Source: Cellulomonas sp. C5510
Lineage (GTDB): Bacteria; Actinomycetota; Actinomycetes; Actinomycetales; Cellulomonadaceae
Assembly: GCF_019797765.1 (NCBI RefSeq)
Contig: NZ_CP081862.1
Span: 62,001-126,000, forward strand
Length of the DNA: 64,000 bases
Reading direction: 5' to 3'
The position numbers and the translations under genes were made by a program. Below are positions 38,681 to 49,559 of the stretch, in pieces; the stretch's first letter is position 1; each line of letters starts with the position of its first letter. The notes under the pieces are model-generated. The model ran no database searches. It was given only the letters and a program-made list of their open reading frames with translations, and had not been told where the DNA came from.

Positions 38681-39610
38681 GTGACCGACCTGCGCACCGT
38701 GCCCCTGCCCGACCGCCGGATCGACGCCGCGGAGCTGGTCCCGCCGGACGCGCCGGAGGCGGTGGTGCTCGGCGAGGTCCGCGCCCGGCTCGGCGAGCGC
38801 CCCCTGCTGGACGCGCGTGACGGCTCCCTGGTCTGGGTCGACATCGACGCGCGCAGCGTGCACCGCTGGGCCGGCGGCGACCACGCGCGCGACGAGGTGG
38901 TCAGCGTGCCGTCGCAGGTCTCGCTCGCGTGGCCGACCGGGGGCGGGCTCCTGCTCGCGACGGCCGACGGGATCGGCGTGCACGACGGGACGACGCTCGG
39001 CCCGCTCACCCGGCCGGGGACCATGCCGGGGGACTACCGGTTCAACGACGGTGCCTGCGACGGCGCGGGGCGGCTGTGGGTCGCCACGATGCCGCGCGAC
39101 GGCTCCACGGGCGAGGGGACGGTCTACCGCGTCGCGGCGGTCGCCGACGGGGCGCTCGACGTCACCGCGGTCGTCACCGGCGTCGGGTGCGGCAACGGCG
39201 TCGCGTGGAGCCCCGACGGCTCGACGCTGTACCTCACGGACTCGGCGACCCGGACGGTCTACCGGGCCCCGTTCGACGTGGCGGCGGGCACGGTCGGCGC
39301 GTGGGAGCCGTTCCTGGCGTTCGCGTCGGACGGCCCGATGCCGGACGGCACCACCGTCGACGCGGACGGGTGCCTGTGGGTGGCGCTGTACGGCGGGGGC
39401 GCGGTGCTGCGGTTCGGGCCGGACGGCACGCCCCGCGGGGCGGTGCGGGTGCCGACGGCGCGGGTGACGTGCCTCGGCTTCGGGGCGCCGGGCACGGGGC
39501 GGGCGTACGTGACGACCGCTCACGCGGACGGCGACCCGCTCGCGGGGGCGGTGTTCGGCGTCGACGTGGCGGTGGACGGGCTCCCGGTGCGGGAGTTCGG
39601 GGAGGGCTGA
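38681..39610 (+). CDS. SMP-30/gluconolactonase family lactonase
   Basis: A 309-residue six-bladed beta-propeller lactonase. Family landmarks: LGERPLLDARDGSLVWVDI in outline (metal Glu in the first strand), FNDGACDGAGRLWVATM (Asn metal ligand), GNGVAWSPDGSTLYLTDS (Asn and Asp ligands). It would hydrolyse the sugar lactone from the dehydrogenase step to the aldonate. GTG start 38681 gives a family-sized N-terminus. It closes the locus, 66 bp after the DHDPS-family gene. Confidence 0.92.
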   Translation: MTDLRTVPLPDRRIDAAELVPPDAPEAVVLGEVRARLGERPLLDARDGSLVWVDIDARSVHRWAGGDHARDEVVSVPSQVSLAWPTGGGLLLATADGIGVHDGTTLGPLTRPGTMPGDYRFNDGACDGAGRLWVATMPRDGSTGEGTVYRVAAVADGALDVTAVVTGVGCGNGVAWSPDGSTLYLTDSATRTVYRAPFDVAAGTVGAWEPFLAFASDGPMPDGTTVDADGCLWVALYGGGAVLRFGPDGTPRGAVRVPTARVTCLGFGAPGTGRAYVTTAHADGDPLAGAVFGVDVAVDGLPVREFGEG

Positions 39611-39622
39611 GGCGGCGCGTCC

Positions 39623-39913
39623 TCACTCCGCGGTGTCGGCTCGGGGCTCCAGGGTGAGGCGCGCCCCGAGGGCGTCCGCGAGACGGACGAGCGTGTCGCG
39701 CGTCGGGTTGCCGAGGCCGCGCTCGATGCGGCTGACGTCGGCCTGCTGGACCGAGGCGCGCTCCGCGAGGGCGGACTGGCTGAGGCCCCGGGCGTGCCGC
39801 AGCTCGGCGCCGAGGCGCTGCTCGGCGCCGAGCCGGGTCCGGAGCTCCTCCCCGGCGCGCGGCGCGGCCTCCGGTCCCGGCGACCAGGTCCCACCGTCGG
39901 CGCCCCGGGACAC
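39623..39913 (-). CDS. Small XRE-family HTH regulator
   Basis: A 96-residue protein with one Cro/C1-type HTH: LGAELRHARGLSQSALAERASVQQADVSRIERGLGNPTRDTL in outline, about residues 34-75. It resembles HigA-like antitoxin-type regulators, but no toxin gene is adjacent. The GTG start at 39913 lies 4 nt after the tag stop, suggesting cotranscription with tag. About 30 unstructured residues precede the HTH, so a later start is possible. Confidence 0.72.
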   Translation of the reverse strand: MSRGADGGTWSPGPEAAPRAGEELRTRLGAEQRLGAELRHARGLSQSALAERASVQQADVSRIERGLGNPTRDTLVRLADALGARLTLEPRADTAE

Positions 39914-39917
39914 GTCC

Positions 39918-40535
39918 TCACCCCACGGTGCGGGCGAGCGCGACGGGGCAGTCGGCCAGGTGGTCGTCGACGATCCCGCACGCCTGCATCGCGGCGTACG
40001 CCGTCGTCGGCCCGATGAACCGGAACCCCTGCCGCTTGAGCTCCTTGGCCAGCGCCGCGGACTCCGCGGTGGACGCCGGCACGTCGGCGAACGTGCGCGG
40101 GCGGGGCCGGGTGCCGGCGAGCGGAGCCGCGGACCAGAACAGCTCGTCGAGGCCCAGCCCGCGGTCGTGCAGGTCCAGCAGCGCCTGGGCGTTGGCGACG
40201 GCCGCGGTGATCTTCGCGCGGTTCCGGATGATGCCGGTGTCGGTCATGAGCCGCTCGACGTCGTGCTCGTCGTAGCCCGCGACGACGGCCGGGTCGAACC
40301 CCGCGAACGCCTCCCGGAACCCCTCGCGTCGTCGCAGGATCGTGATCCACGACAGGCCCGACTGGAACGCCTCGAGCGTCATCCGCTCGAACAGCTCGCG
40401 CTCGCCGTGCACGGGGACGCCCCACTCCTCGTCGTGGTAGCGCTCGTACAGGGGGTCGCCGTCGCCGAAGCAGCGGCGGCCGACCGGGCCGGTGGTCGTC
40501 GTGGCGGGGTCGTCGGTGGCGTCGCTGCTCGTCAT
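39918..40535 (-). CDS. tag: DNA-3-methyladenine glycosylase I
   Basis: Base-excision-repair enzyme that removes 3-methyladenine. The 205-residue protein has the Tag zinc site: Cys in RRCFGDGD and His in YERYHDEEWGVP near the N-terminus, His and Cys in DDHLADCPV near the C-terminus. The catalytic region FERMTLEAFQSGLSWITIL is intact. ATG at 40535 was chosen over an upstream start because earlier residues are unlike the family. The downstream XRE gene follows by 4 nt. Confidence 0.95.
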   Translation of the reverse strand: MTSSDATDDPATTTTGPVGRRCFGDGDPLYERYHDEEWGVPVHGERELFERMTLEAFQSGLSWITILRRREGFREAFAGFDPAVVAGYDEHDVERLMTDTGIIRNRAKITAAVANAQALLDLHDRGLGLDELFWSAAPLAGTRPRPRTFADVPASTAESAALAKELKRQGFRFIGPTTAYAAMQACGIVDDHLADCPVALARTVG

Positions 40536-40644
40536 GCCGCCACTCTGCCGCAACGGCCCGACACCCCGCGGTGGTGGTCCCCAGCCCGCACCTCCGCGCG
40601 GCCTGTGGACGGTCGGACGACCTCCCACCACGATGTGGACACGG

Positions 40645-40657
40645 CTTGTCTGACAAG
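40645..40657. promoter_or_regulatory. GntR/FadR-like operator
   Basis: CTTGTC-T-GACAAG, a perfect 13-bp palindrome matching the TNGTNNNACNA core bound by FadR-subfamily GntR regulators. It overlaps a possible -35 TTGTCT (40646-40651) of the MHS transporter; TAAGGT (40668-40673) is a candidate -10. No GntR gene is in the window. Confidence 0.6.
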
Positions 40658-40776
40658 TGAGACGGCGTAAGGTCGCTCGGGCGCTGGAGCACCGACCGTC
40701 CCGCGAGCCGACCCCGGAGCGCCCCGACGACCGCCGGTGGTCCGCGCCACCCGGACCGTCGAGGAGTCGTCACCGC

Positions 40777-42165
40777 ATGTCTGCCACCACCGCCGCCACC
40801 AGCACGCCGCCGGGCGCGTCCCGGCCGCTCAACTCGCCCTCCCGCGTCATCGCGGCGAGCCTCGTGGGCACCACGATCGAGTTCTACGACTTCTACGTCT
40901 ACGCGACGGCCGCGGTCCTCGTGTTCCCGAAGCTGTTCTTCCCGACCGGCAACGACACCACCGCGCTGCTCGCGTCGTTCGCGGTGTTCGGCGCCGCGAT
41001 GGTCGCCCGCCCGGTCGGCGCCGTGTTCTTCGGCCACCTCGGGGACCGCCGCGGGCGCAAGACCACGCTGGTCTACTCGCTGCTGACGATGGGCATCGCG
41101 ACCTTCCTCATCGGCGTGCTCCCCACGTTCGGCCACATCGGCATCGGCGCCACCGTCGCGCTGCTGGTGCTGCGGCTCGCCCAGGGCTTCGCGCTCGGCG
41201 GCGAGTGGTCCGGCGCCGCCCTGGTGGCCACCGAGAACGCGCCCGCCGGCAAGCGCGCCTGGTACGGGACGTTCCCGCAGCTCGGGGCGCCGCTCGGCTT
41301 CATCATCGCGAACGGCCTGTTCCTCGCGATCAACGGCCTGCTGGGCGAGGGGTCCGAGGCGTTCATGGCCTGGGGCTGGCGGATCCCGTTCCTGTTCTCG
41401 GCCGTCATGGTCGTCATCGGCCTGTGGGTGCGGCTGCGCCTGGTGGAGTCCGAGGCGTTCACGACCGCCGAGAAGAAGGGCCGGCTCACCAAGCTGCCCC
41501 TCGGCACGACGCTGCGGTTCCACTGGCGCGAGACCCTGCTCGGCACGTTCATCATGCTGGCGACCTACGTGCTGTTCTACCTGATGACGAACTTCACGCT
41601 GACCTACGGCACCCGCGCCGTCGCCCCGGAGGACGGCGAGCCCGGCGGCCTGGGCATCCCGTACGTGCACTTCGTGCTCATGCAGATCCTGGGAGTCGTG
41701 TTCTTCGGCCTCTTCACGCTGCTCTCCGGGCCGCTCGCCGACCGGATCGGACGCCGGCGGCTGTTGATCTGGGTGACCTCCGGGATCATCGCGTTCGGGA
41801 TGACGTTCGCGTTGTTCCTGCCGCTGCGCGAGGACCAGGTCTTCACCGGGGCGCTCGTGCAGGCGTTCCTCGTCCTCGGCTTCACCCTGATGGGCGCGAC
41901 GTTCGGGCCGATGGGCGCGCTGCTGCCCGAGCTGTTCCCCACGAACGTCCGGTACACGGGCTCCGCGGTGGCCTACAACGTGTCGTCGATCCTCGGCGCC
42001 GCGCTCGCGCCGATCGTCGCGCTCGCCCTGTGGGGCCTGGCGGACGGCGGCACGTGGCTGGTCGGCCTGTACCTGTCGGGCGCCGCGGTGCTGACGCTCG
42101 TGGCGCTGCTCCTCACGCGGGAGACGAAGGACCAGGACTACACGCGGGCGTCGCACGAGGGCTGA
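40777..42165 (+). CDS. MFS transporter, metabolite:H+ symporter (MHS) family
   Basis: A 462-residue, 12-TM symporter. MHS landmarks: GTTIEFYDFYVYATAAVLVFP in outline (TM1), GHLGDRRGRKTTLV (loop 2-3 signature), RLAQGFALGGEWSGAAL and LFPTNVRYTGSAVAYN. Relatives import shikimate, alpha-ketoglutarate, proline/betaine or dicarboxylates; the substrate cannot be set here. GAGGAG at 40761-40766 fixes the ATG at 40777. A GntR-type operator lies in the promoter and a hairpin terminator follows the stop. Confidence 0.9.
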   Translation: MSATTAATSTPPGASRPLNSPSRVIAASLVGTTIEFYDFYVYATAAVLVFPKLFFPTGNDTTALLASFAVFGAAMVARPVGAVFFGHLGDRRGRKTTLVYSLLTMGIATFLIGVLPTFGHIGIGATVALLVLRLAQGFALGGEWSGAALVATENAPAGKRAWYGTFPQLGAPLGFIIANGLFLAINGLLGEGSEAFMAWGWRIPFLFSAVMVVIGLWVRLRLVESEAFTTAEKKGRLTKLPLGTTLRFHWRETLLGTFIMLATYVLFYLMTNFTLTYGTRAVAPEDGEPGGLGIPYVHFVLMQILGVVFFGLFTLLSGPLADRIGRRRLLIWVTSGIIAFGMTFALFLPLREDQVFTGALVQAFLVLGFTLMGATFGPMGALLPELFPTNVRYTGSAVAYNVSSILGAALAPIVALALWGLADGGTWLVGLYLSGAAVLTLVALLLTRETKDQDYTRASHEG

Positions 42166-42183
42166 CGCGGGCGCCGGACGGGC

Positions 42184-42221
42184 GGGCATGGCCTCGTCGC
42201 ACCAGCGAGGAGGCCATGCCC
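42184..42221. terminator. Hairpin terminator after the MHS transporter
   Basis: GGGCATGGCCTC (42184-42195) pairs perfectly with GAGGCCATGCCC (42210-42221), 14-nt loop, 18 nt after the transporter stop. No T-run. Confidence 0.7.
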
Positions 42222-42600
42222 GGCACGCCGGCGCTCTCCGGCAGCTGATGGTCCGTGAAGTCCGCAGCACCGACACCGCGCCACCAGTGCCGGCCCACGC
42301 CGTCGTCGGGGTGCCCCCGGAGGTCGCCGGCGACGCGCCCGCCGCGAGGATTCACCAAGCCGACGGGTACGCGCGATCGAGCCAGCTGCACCGGGAACCG
42401 GAGGTCGGAGTCGTTGCTGACGACGACGGCCGCGTCGACGGCTCCCGTGAGCGGACGAGTGTCGGTGCCGCGCCAGGAGTCGCGCCCTTCACGGCCAGGG
42501 GTCGCTGGCGGACACCCGTGACGTACTTGCCGTACTCGATGTGGTCGACGCTGCCCGACGCCAGGAGGGCCTGAGCGGCCTCCCGTCGGGTGGTGGTCCT
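42190..42600 (-). pseudogene. Remnant of an NYN-domain protein gene
   Basis: On the minus strand one frame encodes REAAQALLASGSVDHIEYGK and YVTGVRQRPLAVKG, and another encodes GAVDAAVVVSNDSDL, FPVQLARSRVPVGLVNP and DDGVGRHWWRGVGAADFTDH. Together they match the middle and C-terminal parts of actinobacterial NYN (PIN-like nuclease) proteins; DAAVVVSNDSDL holds the conserved acidic active-site Asp. The start, and the segment between the two pieces, are missing, and the frame changes near 42440-42485. It is a truncated, frameshifted relic; neither piece has a start codon with a ribosome binding site. Confidence 0.75.
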
Positions 42601-42612
42601 CCCACACGGAGT

Positions 42613-42629
42613 GCGTTCGACAGGCTCAG
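42613..42629. repeat. REP-like fragment overlapping the hrpA stop codon
   Basis: GCGTTCGACAGGCTCAG (reverse complement CTGAGCCTGTCGAACGC) resembles one arm of a repeat I have seen in many high-GC genomes (TTCGACAGGCTCAGG type). The hrpA TGA lies within it. One arm only; the partner is missing. Confidence 0.3.
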
Positions 42630-45600
42630 CCCAGCGCCGCGAGGGCCTTCCGGATCCGCTTCTCGCTCACCGGCACCGGCGTGCCGAGCTGCTGCGCGAA
42701 CAGGCTGACCCGCAGCTCCTCGACCAGCCACCGGGCGTCGTCCAGCGCCGCGAGGGCTGCGGGCACCGGGGTCCGGGAGGTCACGCGGGCGCGGGTCTGG
42801 CCGAGCAGCTGCTCGAGGTCGCGCACCTGCCAGGCGAGCTGCTCGTCGCGCGCGGGGTTGGCGCCCGCCTTGTCGAGCCGGTGGGCGGCGGCGCGCAGGT
42901 AGCGGGTGAGGTGCGGCAGCCGGTCGGCGCCGGTCTCGGCGACGAACCCGTCGTGCACGAGCGCCTCGGCCTGGGCCTGCACGTCCCGGACCGTGCCGAG
43001 CAGGGCGAGCGACCGGGTGCCCCGGACCGCCGCGTCGAGGTCCCGTGCCGCGCCGAGCACGGCGACGACGTCCCCGACGACGCGGTGGGTGGCGTCCTCC
43101 AGACGGTCCCGGACGACCGCGCGGGCCTCGGCGTACGCCGCCGCGGTGCGGACGGACGTCGCGGGCCGGCCGGCGAGGTGCTCGGTGAGCAGGCGGTCGA
43201 CCGCCGCGAGCTGCACGTCGGAGACGAGGGCCTCGGTGCTCGGGTACGGGCTGGCGGCGAGCGCGAGCGCCTGCGCGCCGGTCCACCGGCTGGTGATCCG
43301 GGCGGTCGCGAGGCCGACGTCGCGCAGCAGCAGGCGGCGCAGCCCGGCGCGGTGCCGCAGCGCCTGCTCGCCGGCGTCGGCGAGCACCTCGACGCGGACG
43401 GTGGCCGCCGGGCCGCGGCCGTGCTCGACGAGCGCCGGGTAGCCGCGGACGGTGAGGCCGCTGGGGTCGGTGGTCTCGACGCGCTCGGGCAGCTCGCCGC
43501 CGGGCAGGCCGTCGGGCCAGGTGGACAGGTCCCCGGCGTCGAACCCGGGCAGCGCGGCGGGGGCGGGGCGTCCGGCGGGGGCGGCGCCGGGTACGGGTGC
43601 GGCCGGCCGGGGCGCCGTCCGCTCCCCACGGCCCCGGTCGCCGTCGCCGCGTGCCGCGTCGGCCATCGCGTCGCGCACCGCCGACCGCACCGCCGTGCTG
43701 ACGGCGTCCTGCGTCCGGGCCGCGAGCCGGCGCTGCAGCACCGCGAGGTCCTTGCCCTCGTCGACGACCCGCCCCCGGTCGTCGACCACGCGGAACGTCA
43801 TGCGCAGGTGCGGCGGCAGCCGGTCCTCGTCGACGGCGTCCTCGGGCACCTCGACGTCCCGCAGCGCCCGGACGGCCTGCCGGAACGTCGCGCGGAACGA
43901 CGGCGCGGCGTCCCCGGCGCGGACCGTGTCCGCCCAGGACGCGGTGTGCGCGTCGAACCACGCGACGACGTCCCGCGCCACGTCCGGTGCGGGGACCAGC
44001 TGGACGCGCACCGGCTTGGGCAGCGCGCGGATCGTGGCGGTCACGAGCTCCTCGCGCAGGCCGGGCACCATCCAGTCGAACCCGTCGGGCTGCACGCGCG
44101 CGAGGGCCACGAGCGGCACGTGGACGGTCACGCCGTCCGCGTCGGTGCCCGGCTGGAACTGGTAGGTCAGCGGCAGCTCCAGGTCGCCCTGCGGCCACGT
44201 CGACGGGAACGCCCCCTCGATGCCGGCGTCGGCGGCGTCCTCGGTGACCAGCAGCTCGCGCGTGAACGTCAGCAGGTCGGGGTCCTGCCGGCGGGCGCCC
44301 TTCCACCACTGGTCGAAGTGGCGCGCGGACACCACGTCGTCGGGGATCCGCTCGTCGTAGAAGTCGAACAGCGCGTCGTCGTCCACCACGAGCCCGCGCC
44401 GCCGGGACCGCGCCTCCAGGTCCTCCGCCTCGTCGAGCAGGCGGCGGTTCTCCGCGAAGAACGCGTGGTGCGTCGTCCAGTCGCCCTCGACGAGGGCGTG
44501 CCGGATGAACAGCTCGCGCGCGTGCTCGGCGTCCACCTTCCCGAACAGCACCCGCCGACCCGTGACGATCGGGACGCCGTAGAGCATGACGCGCTCCAGG
44601 GCCATGGCGGCGCCCTGCTTGGAGGACCACGACGGCTCCGAGTACGACCGCTTCACCAGGTGCCCGGCGAGCTCCTCGGCCCACTCGGGCTGGATCCGCG
44701 CGGCGTCCCGCCCCCACAGCCGGGAGGTCTCGACGAGCTCGCCGGCCATCACCCACGCCGGCGGCTTCTTGGCGAGCGCCGAGCCCGGGAAGATCGCGAA
44801 CCGCGCACCCCGCGCGCCGAGGTACTCGTTGCGCCCGCGCCGGTCGGGTGCGCGCCCGCCGTCCCGGCCCCGGCCGCGCTGCGGGGCGCCGCCCGACAGG
44901 TCGGACGCCTCCTGCATCCCGATCTGCGACAGCAGGCCCGACAGCAGCGCCACGTGGATGCGGTCCGCGTCCCACTCGAGCCGCAGCGAGCCGCGCGCGG
45001 CCGTCGCCGGGTCCTCGTGGTCGGCCGAGCCGGCGGACAGGTCGCGGTCGGTGCGGCGCGGGGGGTTCACGGTGATGCCGAGCGGCTTCGCGAGCTCCTT
45101 GAGCTGCGTCACCACGTCCTGCCACTCGCGCAGCCGCAGCCAGTTGAGGTACTCCGACCGGCACAGCCGCCGGAACGCCGAGCCCGACAGGTCGCGCTGC
45201 GCGTCGCGGACGTACTGCCACAGATTGAGGTAGGTGAGGAAGTCCGAGGTCGGGTCGGCGAAGCGGGCGTGCGCCTGGTCGGCCTGGGCGCGCTGCTCGA
45301 CGGGGCGCTCGCGCGGGTCCTGGATCGACAGCGCGGCGGCCACGACCATCACCTCGCGCGCGACACCCCGGCGGCCGCCCTCGACGATCATCCGCGCCAG
45401 CCGCGGGTCCATCGGGAGCTGGGCGAGCGCCCGCCCGGTGTCCGTGAGGCGGGTGCCCGACGGCCCGGCCTCGAGCGCGCCGAGCTCGGTGAGCAGCTGC
45501 ACGCCGTCGCGGACGGCCCGCACGTCCGGCGGGTCGACGAACGGGAACGACGCCACGTCGTCCGGCCCCGCGGCGACGCCGACCGCGATCATCTGGAGGA

Positions 45601-47074
45601 TCACGGACGCCAGGGACGTCCGCAGGATCTCCGGCTCGGTGAACCGCGGGCGGGAGGCGTAGTCCTCCTCGGAGTACAGCCGGATCGCGATGCCGTCGGC
45701 GACGCGCCCGCAGCGCCCGGACCGCTGGTTCGCGGACGCCTGCGAGATCGGCTCGATCGGCAGCCGCTGCACCTTCGTGGCCTTGGAGTACCGCGAGATG
45801 CGGGCGGTCCCCGGGTCGACGACGTAGCGGATGCCGGGCACCGTCAACGACGTCTCGGCGACGTTGGTGGCGAGCACGACGCGGCGGGTGCCGTGCGCCT
45901 GGAACACGCGGTGCTGCTCGGCGGCGGACAGCCGGCCGTACAGCGGCAGCAGCTCGACCGCGTCGGGGCGCCGCGCGTCCTGCACCCGTGGGCCCAGGTG
46001 CCCCCGCAGCGCCTCCTCGGCGTCGCGGATCTCCCGCTCGCCGGACAGGAACACCAGCACGTCGCCGGGCCCCTCGGCGGCGAGCTCGTCGACGGCCTCG
46101 CAGATCGCCGTCATGAGGTCGCGGTCCTCGTCCCTGGCGGCGTCCTTCGCCGCCGGCGCGGTACGCCGGGCCGGGGCGTCGTCCGGGTCGTCGGTGGGCC
46201 GGTCGGGGGACAGCGGCCGGTACCGGACCTCCACGGGGTAGGTGCGCCCGGTGACCTCGACGACCGGAGCGGGTGCGCCCTCGGGGTGCTCCGGCGTCGC
46301 CGGTCCGGCGAAGTGGGCCGCGAACCGCGCCGAGTCGATGGTCGCGGAGGTGATGACCACCTTGAGGTCCGGGCGTCGCGGCAGCAGCTGCGCGAGGTAC
46401 CCGAGGACGAAGTCGATGTTCAACGAGCGCTCGTGCGCCTCGTCGATGATGAGCGTGTCGTACTGGCGCAGCTCCGGGTCCCGCTGGATCTGCGCGAGCA
46501 GGATGCCGTCCGTCATCACCTTGACGAGCGTCCGGTCCGACGACTCGTCGGTGAACCGCACCTGGTAGCCGACCAGCTCGCCGATGGTCGTCCCCAGCTC
46601 GTCGGCGATGCGCTCCGCGACCGTGCGGGCGGCGATCCGCCGGGGCTGCGTGTGCCCGATCTGCCCGTCCCGGCCGCGCCCGAGCTCCAGCGCGATCTTC
46701 GGGAGCTGCGTGGTCTTCCCGGATCCGGTCTCGCCCGCGACGATGACGACCTGGTGGTCCCGGATCGCGGCGGCGATCTCCGCGCGGCGGGCCGAGACGG
46801 GGAGCTGCTCCGGGTAGGTGACCGGCGGCAGGACGGCCGCGCGGCGGGCGTCGGCCAGGGCGGCGAGGCGGCGTCCGCGGCCCGCACCGCCCCGGCGCCC
46901 GTGCGCGCCGGCGCCGCGGGGCCCGCCCGTCGGCTGCCCCTGGTCGGGGCCCCCGGGCGCGCCGGCCGCTGCGGGTGCCCCGGCTGCCGGGCGGCTCCCG
47001 CCGCGTCCCCGCCCGGGTCGCCGACCGCGCCGCCGGGGGGCGGGTGCGGGGGAGGCGGGGTCGGCGTCAGTCAC
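42626..47074 (-). CDS. hrpA: ATP-dependent RNA helicase HrpA (DEAH box)
   Basis: A 1482-residue DEAH/RHA helicase. An N-terminal Arg/Gly/Pro-rich tail of about 75 residues resembles an RGG-type RNA-binding region. Motor motifs: Walker A GETGSGKTTQ (about 114), TQPRRIAART, DEAH in IIDEAHERSLN, SATID, and QRSGRCGRV. HA2, OB-fold and the long C-terminal DUF3418-type region of bacterial HrpA follow. E. coli HrpA acts in mRNA processing and rescue of stalled ribosomes. GTG start at 47074. It is divergent from the ABC-F gene, another ribosome-linked function. Confidence 0.95.
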   Translation of the reverse strand: MTDADPASPAPAPRRRGRRPGRGRGGSRPAAGAPAAAGAPGGPDQGQPTGGPRGAGAHGRRGGAGRGRRLAALADARRAAVLPPVTYPEQLPVSARRAEIAAAIRDHQVVIVAGETGSGKTTQLPKIALELGRGRDGQIGHTQPRRIAARTVAERIADELGTTIGELVGYQVRFTDESSDRTLVKVMTDGILLAQIQRDPELRQYDTLIIDEAHERSLNIDFVLGYLAQLLPRRPDLKVVITSATIDSARFAAHFAGPATPEHPEGAPAPVVEVTGRTYPVEVRYRPLSPDRPTDDPDDAPARRTAPAAKDAARDEDRDLMTAICEAVDELAAEGPGDVLVFLSGEREIRDAEEALRGHLGPRVQDARRPDAVELLPLYGRLSAAEQHRVFQAHGTRRVVLATNVAETSLTVPGIRYVVDPGTARISRYSKATKVQRLPIEPISQASANQRSGRCGRVADGIAIRLYSEEDYASRPRFTEPEILRTSLASVILQMIAVGVAAGPDDVASFPFVDPPDVRAVRDGVQLLTELGALEAGPSGTRLTDTGRALAQLPMDPRLARMIVEGGRRGVAREVMVVAAALSIQDPRERPVEQRAQADQAHARFADPTSDFLTYLNLWQYVRDAQRDLSGSAFRRLCRSEYLNWLRLREWQDVVTQLKELAKPLGITVNPPRRTDRDLSAGSADHEDPATAARGSLRLEWDADRIHVALLSGLLSQIGMQEASDLSGGAPQRGRGRDGGRAPDRRGRNEYLGARGARFAIFPGSALAKKPPAWVMAGELVETSRLWGRDAARIQPEWAEELAGHLVKRSYSEPSWSSKQGAAMALERVMLYGVPIVTGRRVLFGKVDAEHARELFIRHALVEGDWTTHHAFFAENRRLLDEAEDLEARSRRRGLVVDDDALFDFYDERIPDDVVSARHFDQWWKGARRQDPDLLTFTRELLVTEDAADAGIEGAFPSTWPQGDLELPLTYQFQPGTDADGVTVHVPLVALARVQPDGFDWMVPGLREELVTATIRALPKPVRVQLVPAPDVARDVVAWFDAHTASWADTVRAGDAAPSFRATFRQAVRALRDVEVPEDAVDEDRLPPHLRMTFRVVDDRGRVVDEGKDLAVLQRRLAARTQDAVSTAVRSAVRDAMADAARGDGDRGRGERTAPRPAAPVPGAAPAGRPAPAALPGFDAGDLSTWPDGLPGGELPERVETTDPSGLTVRGYPALVEHGRGPAATVRVEVLADAGEQALRHRAGLRRLLLRDVGLATARITSRWTGAQALALAASPYPSTEALVSDVQLAAVDRLLTEHLAGRPATSVRTAAAYAEARAVVRDRLEDATHRVVGDVVAVLGAARDLDAAVRGTRSLALLGTVRDVQAQAEALVHDGFVAETGADRLPHLTRYLRAAAHRLDKAGANPARDEQLAWQVRDLEQLLGQTRARVTSRTPVPAALAALDDARWLVEELRVSLFAQQLGTPVPVSEKRIRKALAALG

Positions 47075-47150
47075 GGCGCACCATTGTCACCGCTCGCGGC
47101 GGCCGGGCGCGATCCGATTCGCGCAGGGCGATCGGCGGGCGCGGGGCCGC

Positions 47151-47187
47151 AAAAGGCCTCGACGCCTCGTGCCGGCGCGCCTACCGT
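47151..47187 (+). promoter_or_regulatory. Promoter of the ABC-F leader with A-tract (WhiB7-like)
   Basis: AAAA (47151-47154), 4 bp, TCGACG (-35, 47159-47164), 17 nt, TACCGT (-10, 47182-47187). An A/T tract a few bp upstream of the -35 is the hallmark of WhiB7-dependent promoters in actinobacteria and stands out in this GC-rich DNA. Confidence 0.45.
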
Positions 47188-47194
47188 CGTCGCC

Positions 47195-47206
47195 ATGTGG
47201 ATCTGA
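47195..47206 (+). CDS. Three-codon leader ORF (Met-Trp-Ile) before the ABC-F gene
   Basis: ATG TGG ATC TGA. The ATG is 7 nt after the -10 hexamer, so it would be a leaderless start at the mRNA 5' end. Between it and the ABC-F GTG (76 nt) lies a hairpin CGAGTC (47214-47219)/GACTCG (47229-47234) and the 12-nt palindrome GCGCGGCCGCGC (47254-47265). Such an arrangement is compatible with ribosome-mediated attenuation of an antibiotic-resistance gene, but may be chance. Confidence 0.35.
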   Translation: MWI

Positions 47207-47281
47207 GCGGCCCCGAGTCCCGTCCCTCGACTCGCGTCGGCCCGCGCCCGTCCGCGCGGCCGCGCCGCTGGTGGTGATCCC

Positions 47282-49504
<2,223 letters not shown>

Positions 49505-49517
49505 GCGGTGCCCGAGG

Positions 49518-49539
49518 GCCCGGGTCAAGCCCGGGTCAA
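49518..49539. repeat. Two 11-bp direct repeats
   Basis: GCCCGGGTCAA occurs twice back to back (49518-49528, 49529-49539), 14 nt after the fused gene's stop. One-turn spacing would suit a protein-binding site ahead of the STAS gene. Confidence 0.4.
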
Positions 49540-49543
49540 ACCC

Positions 49544-49559
49544 TCCCCTGCGGAGGGGA
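49544..49559 (+). terminator. Short hairpin with following T-run
   Basis: TCCCCT-GCGG-AGGGGA, 6-bp stem, followed by ACTTTCC. It is placed to end the ABC-F/YbaK transcript. Confidence 0.45.

Noticed and set aside
39623..39913. Toxin-antitoxin module around the XRE gene
   Set aside because: The neighbours are a DNA glycosylase and a lactonase; no toxin-like gene is adjacent.
39520..42276. A 918-codon minus-strand frame across tag and the MHS transporter
   Set aside because: It overlaps two well-supported genes and has no recognisable domain.
42590..47206. A 1538-codon plus-strand open frame opposite hrpA
   Set aside because: Antisense to a clear helicase with all motifs; the composition reflects GC-rich codon structure.
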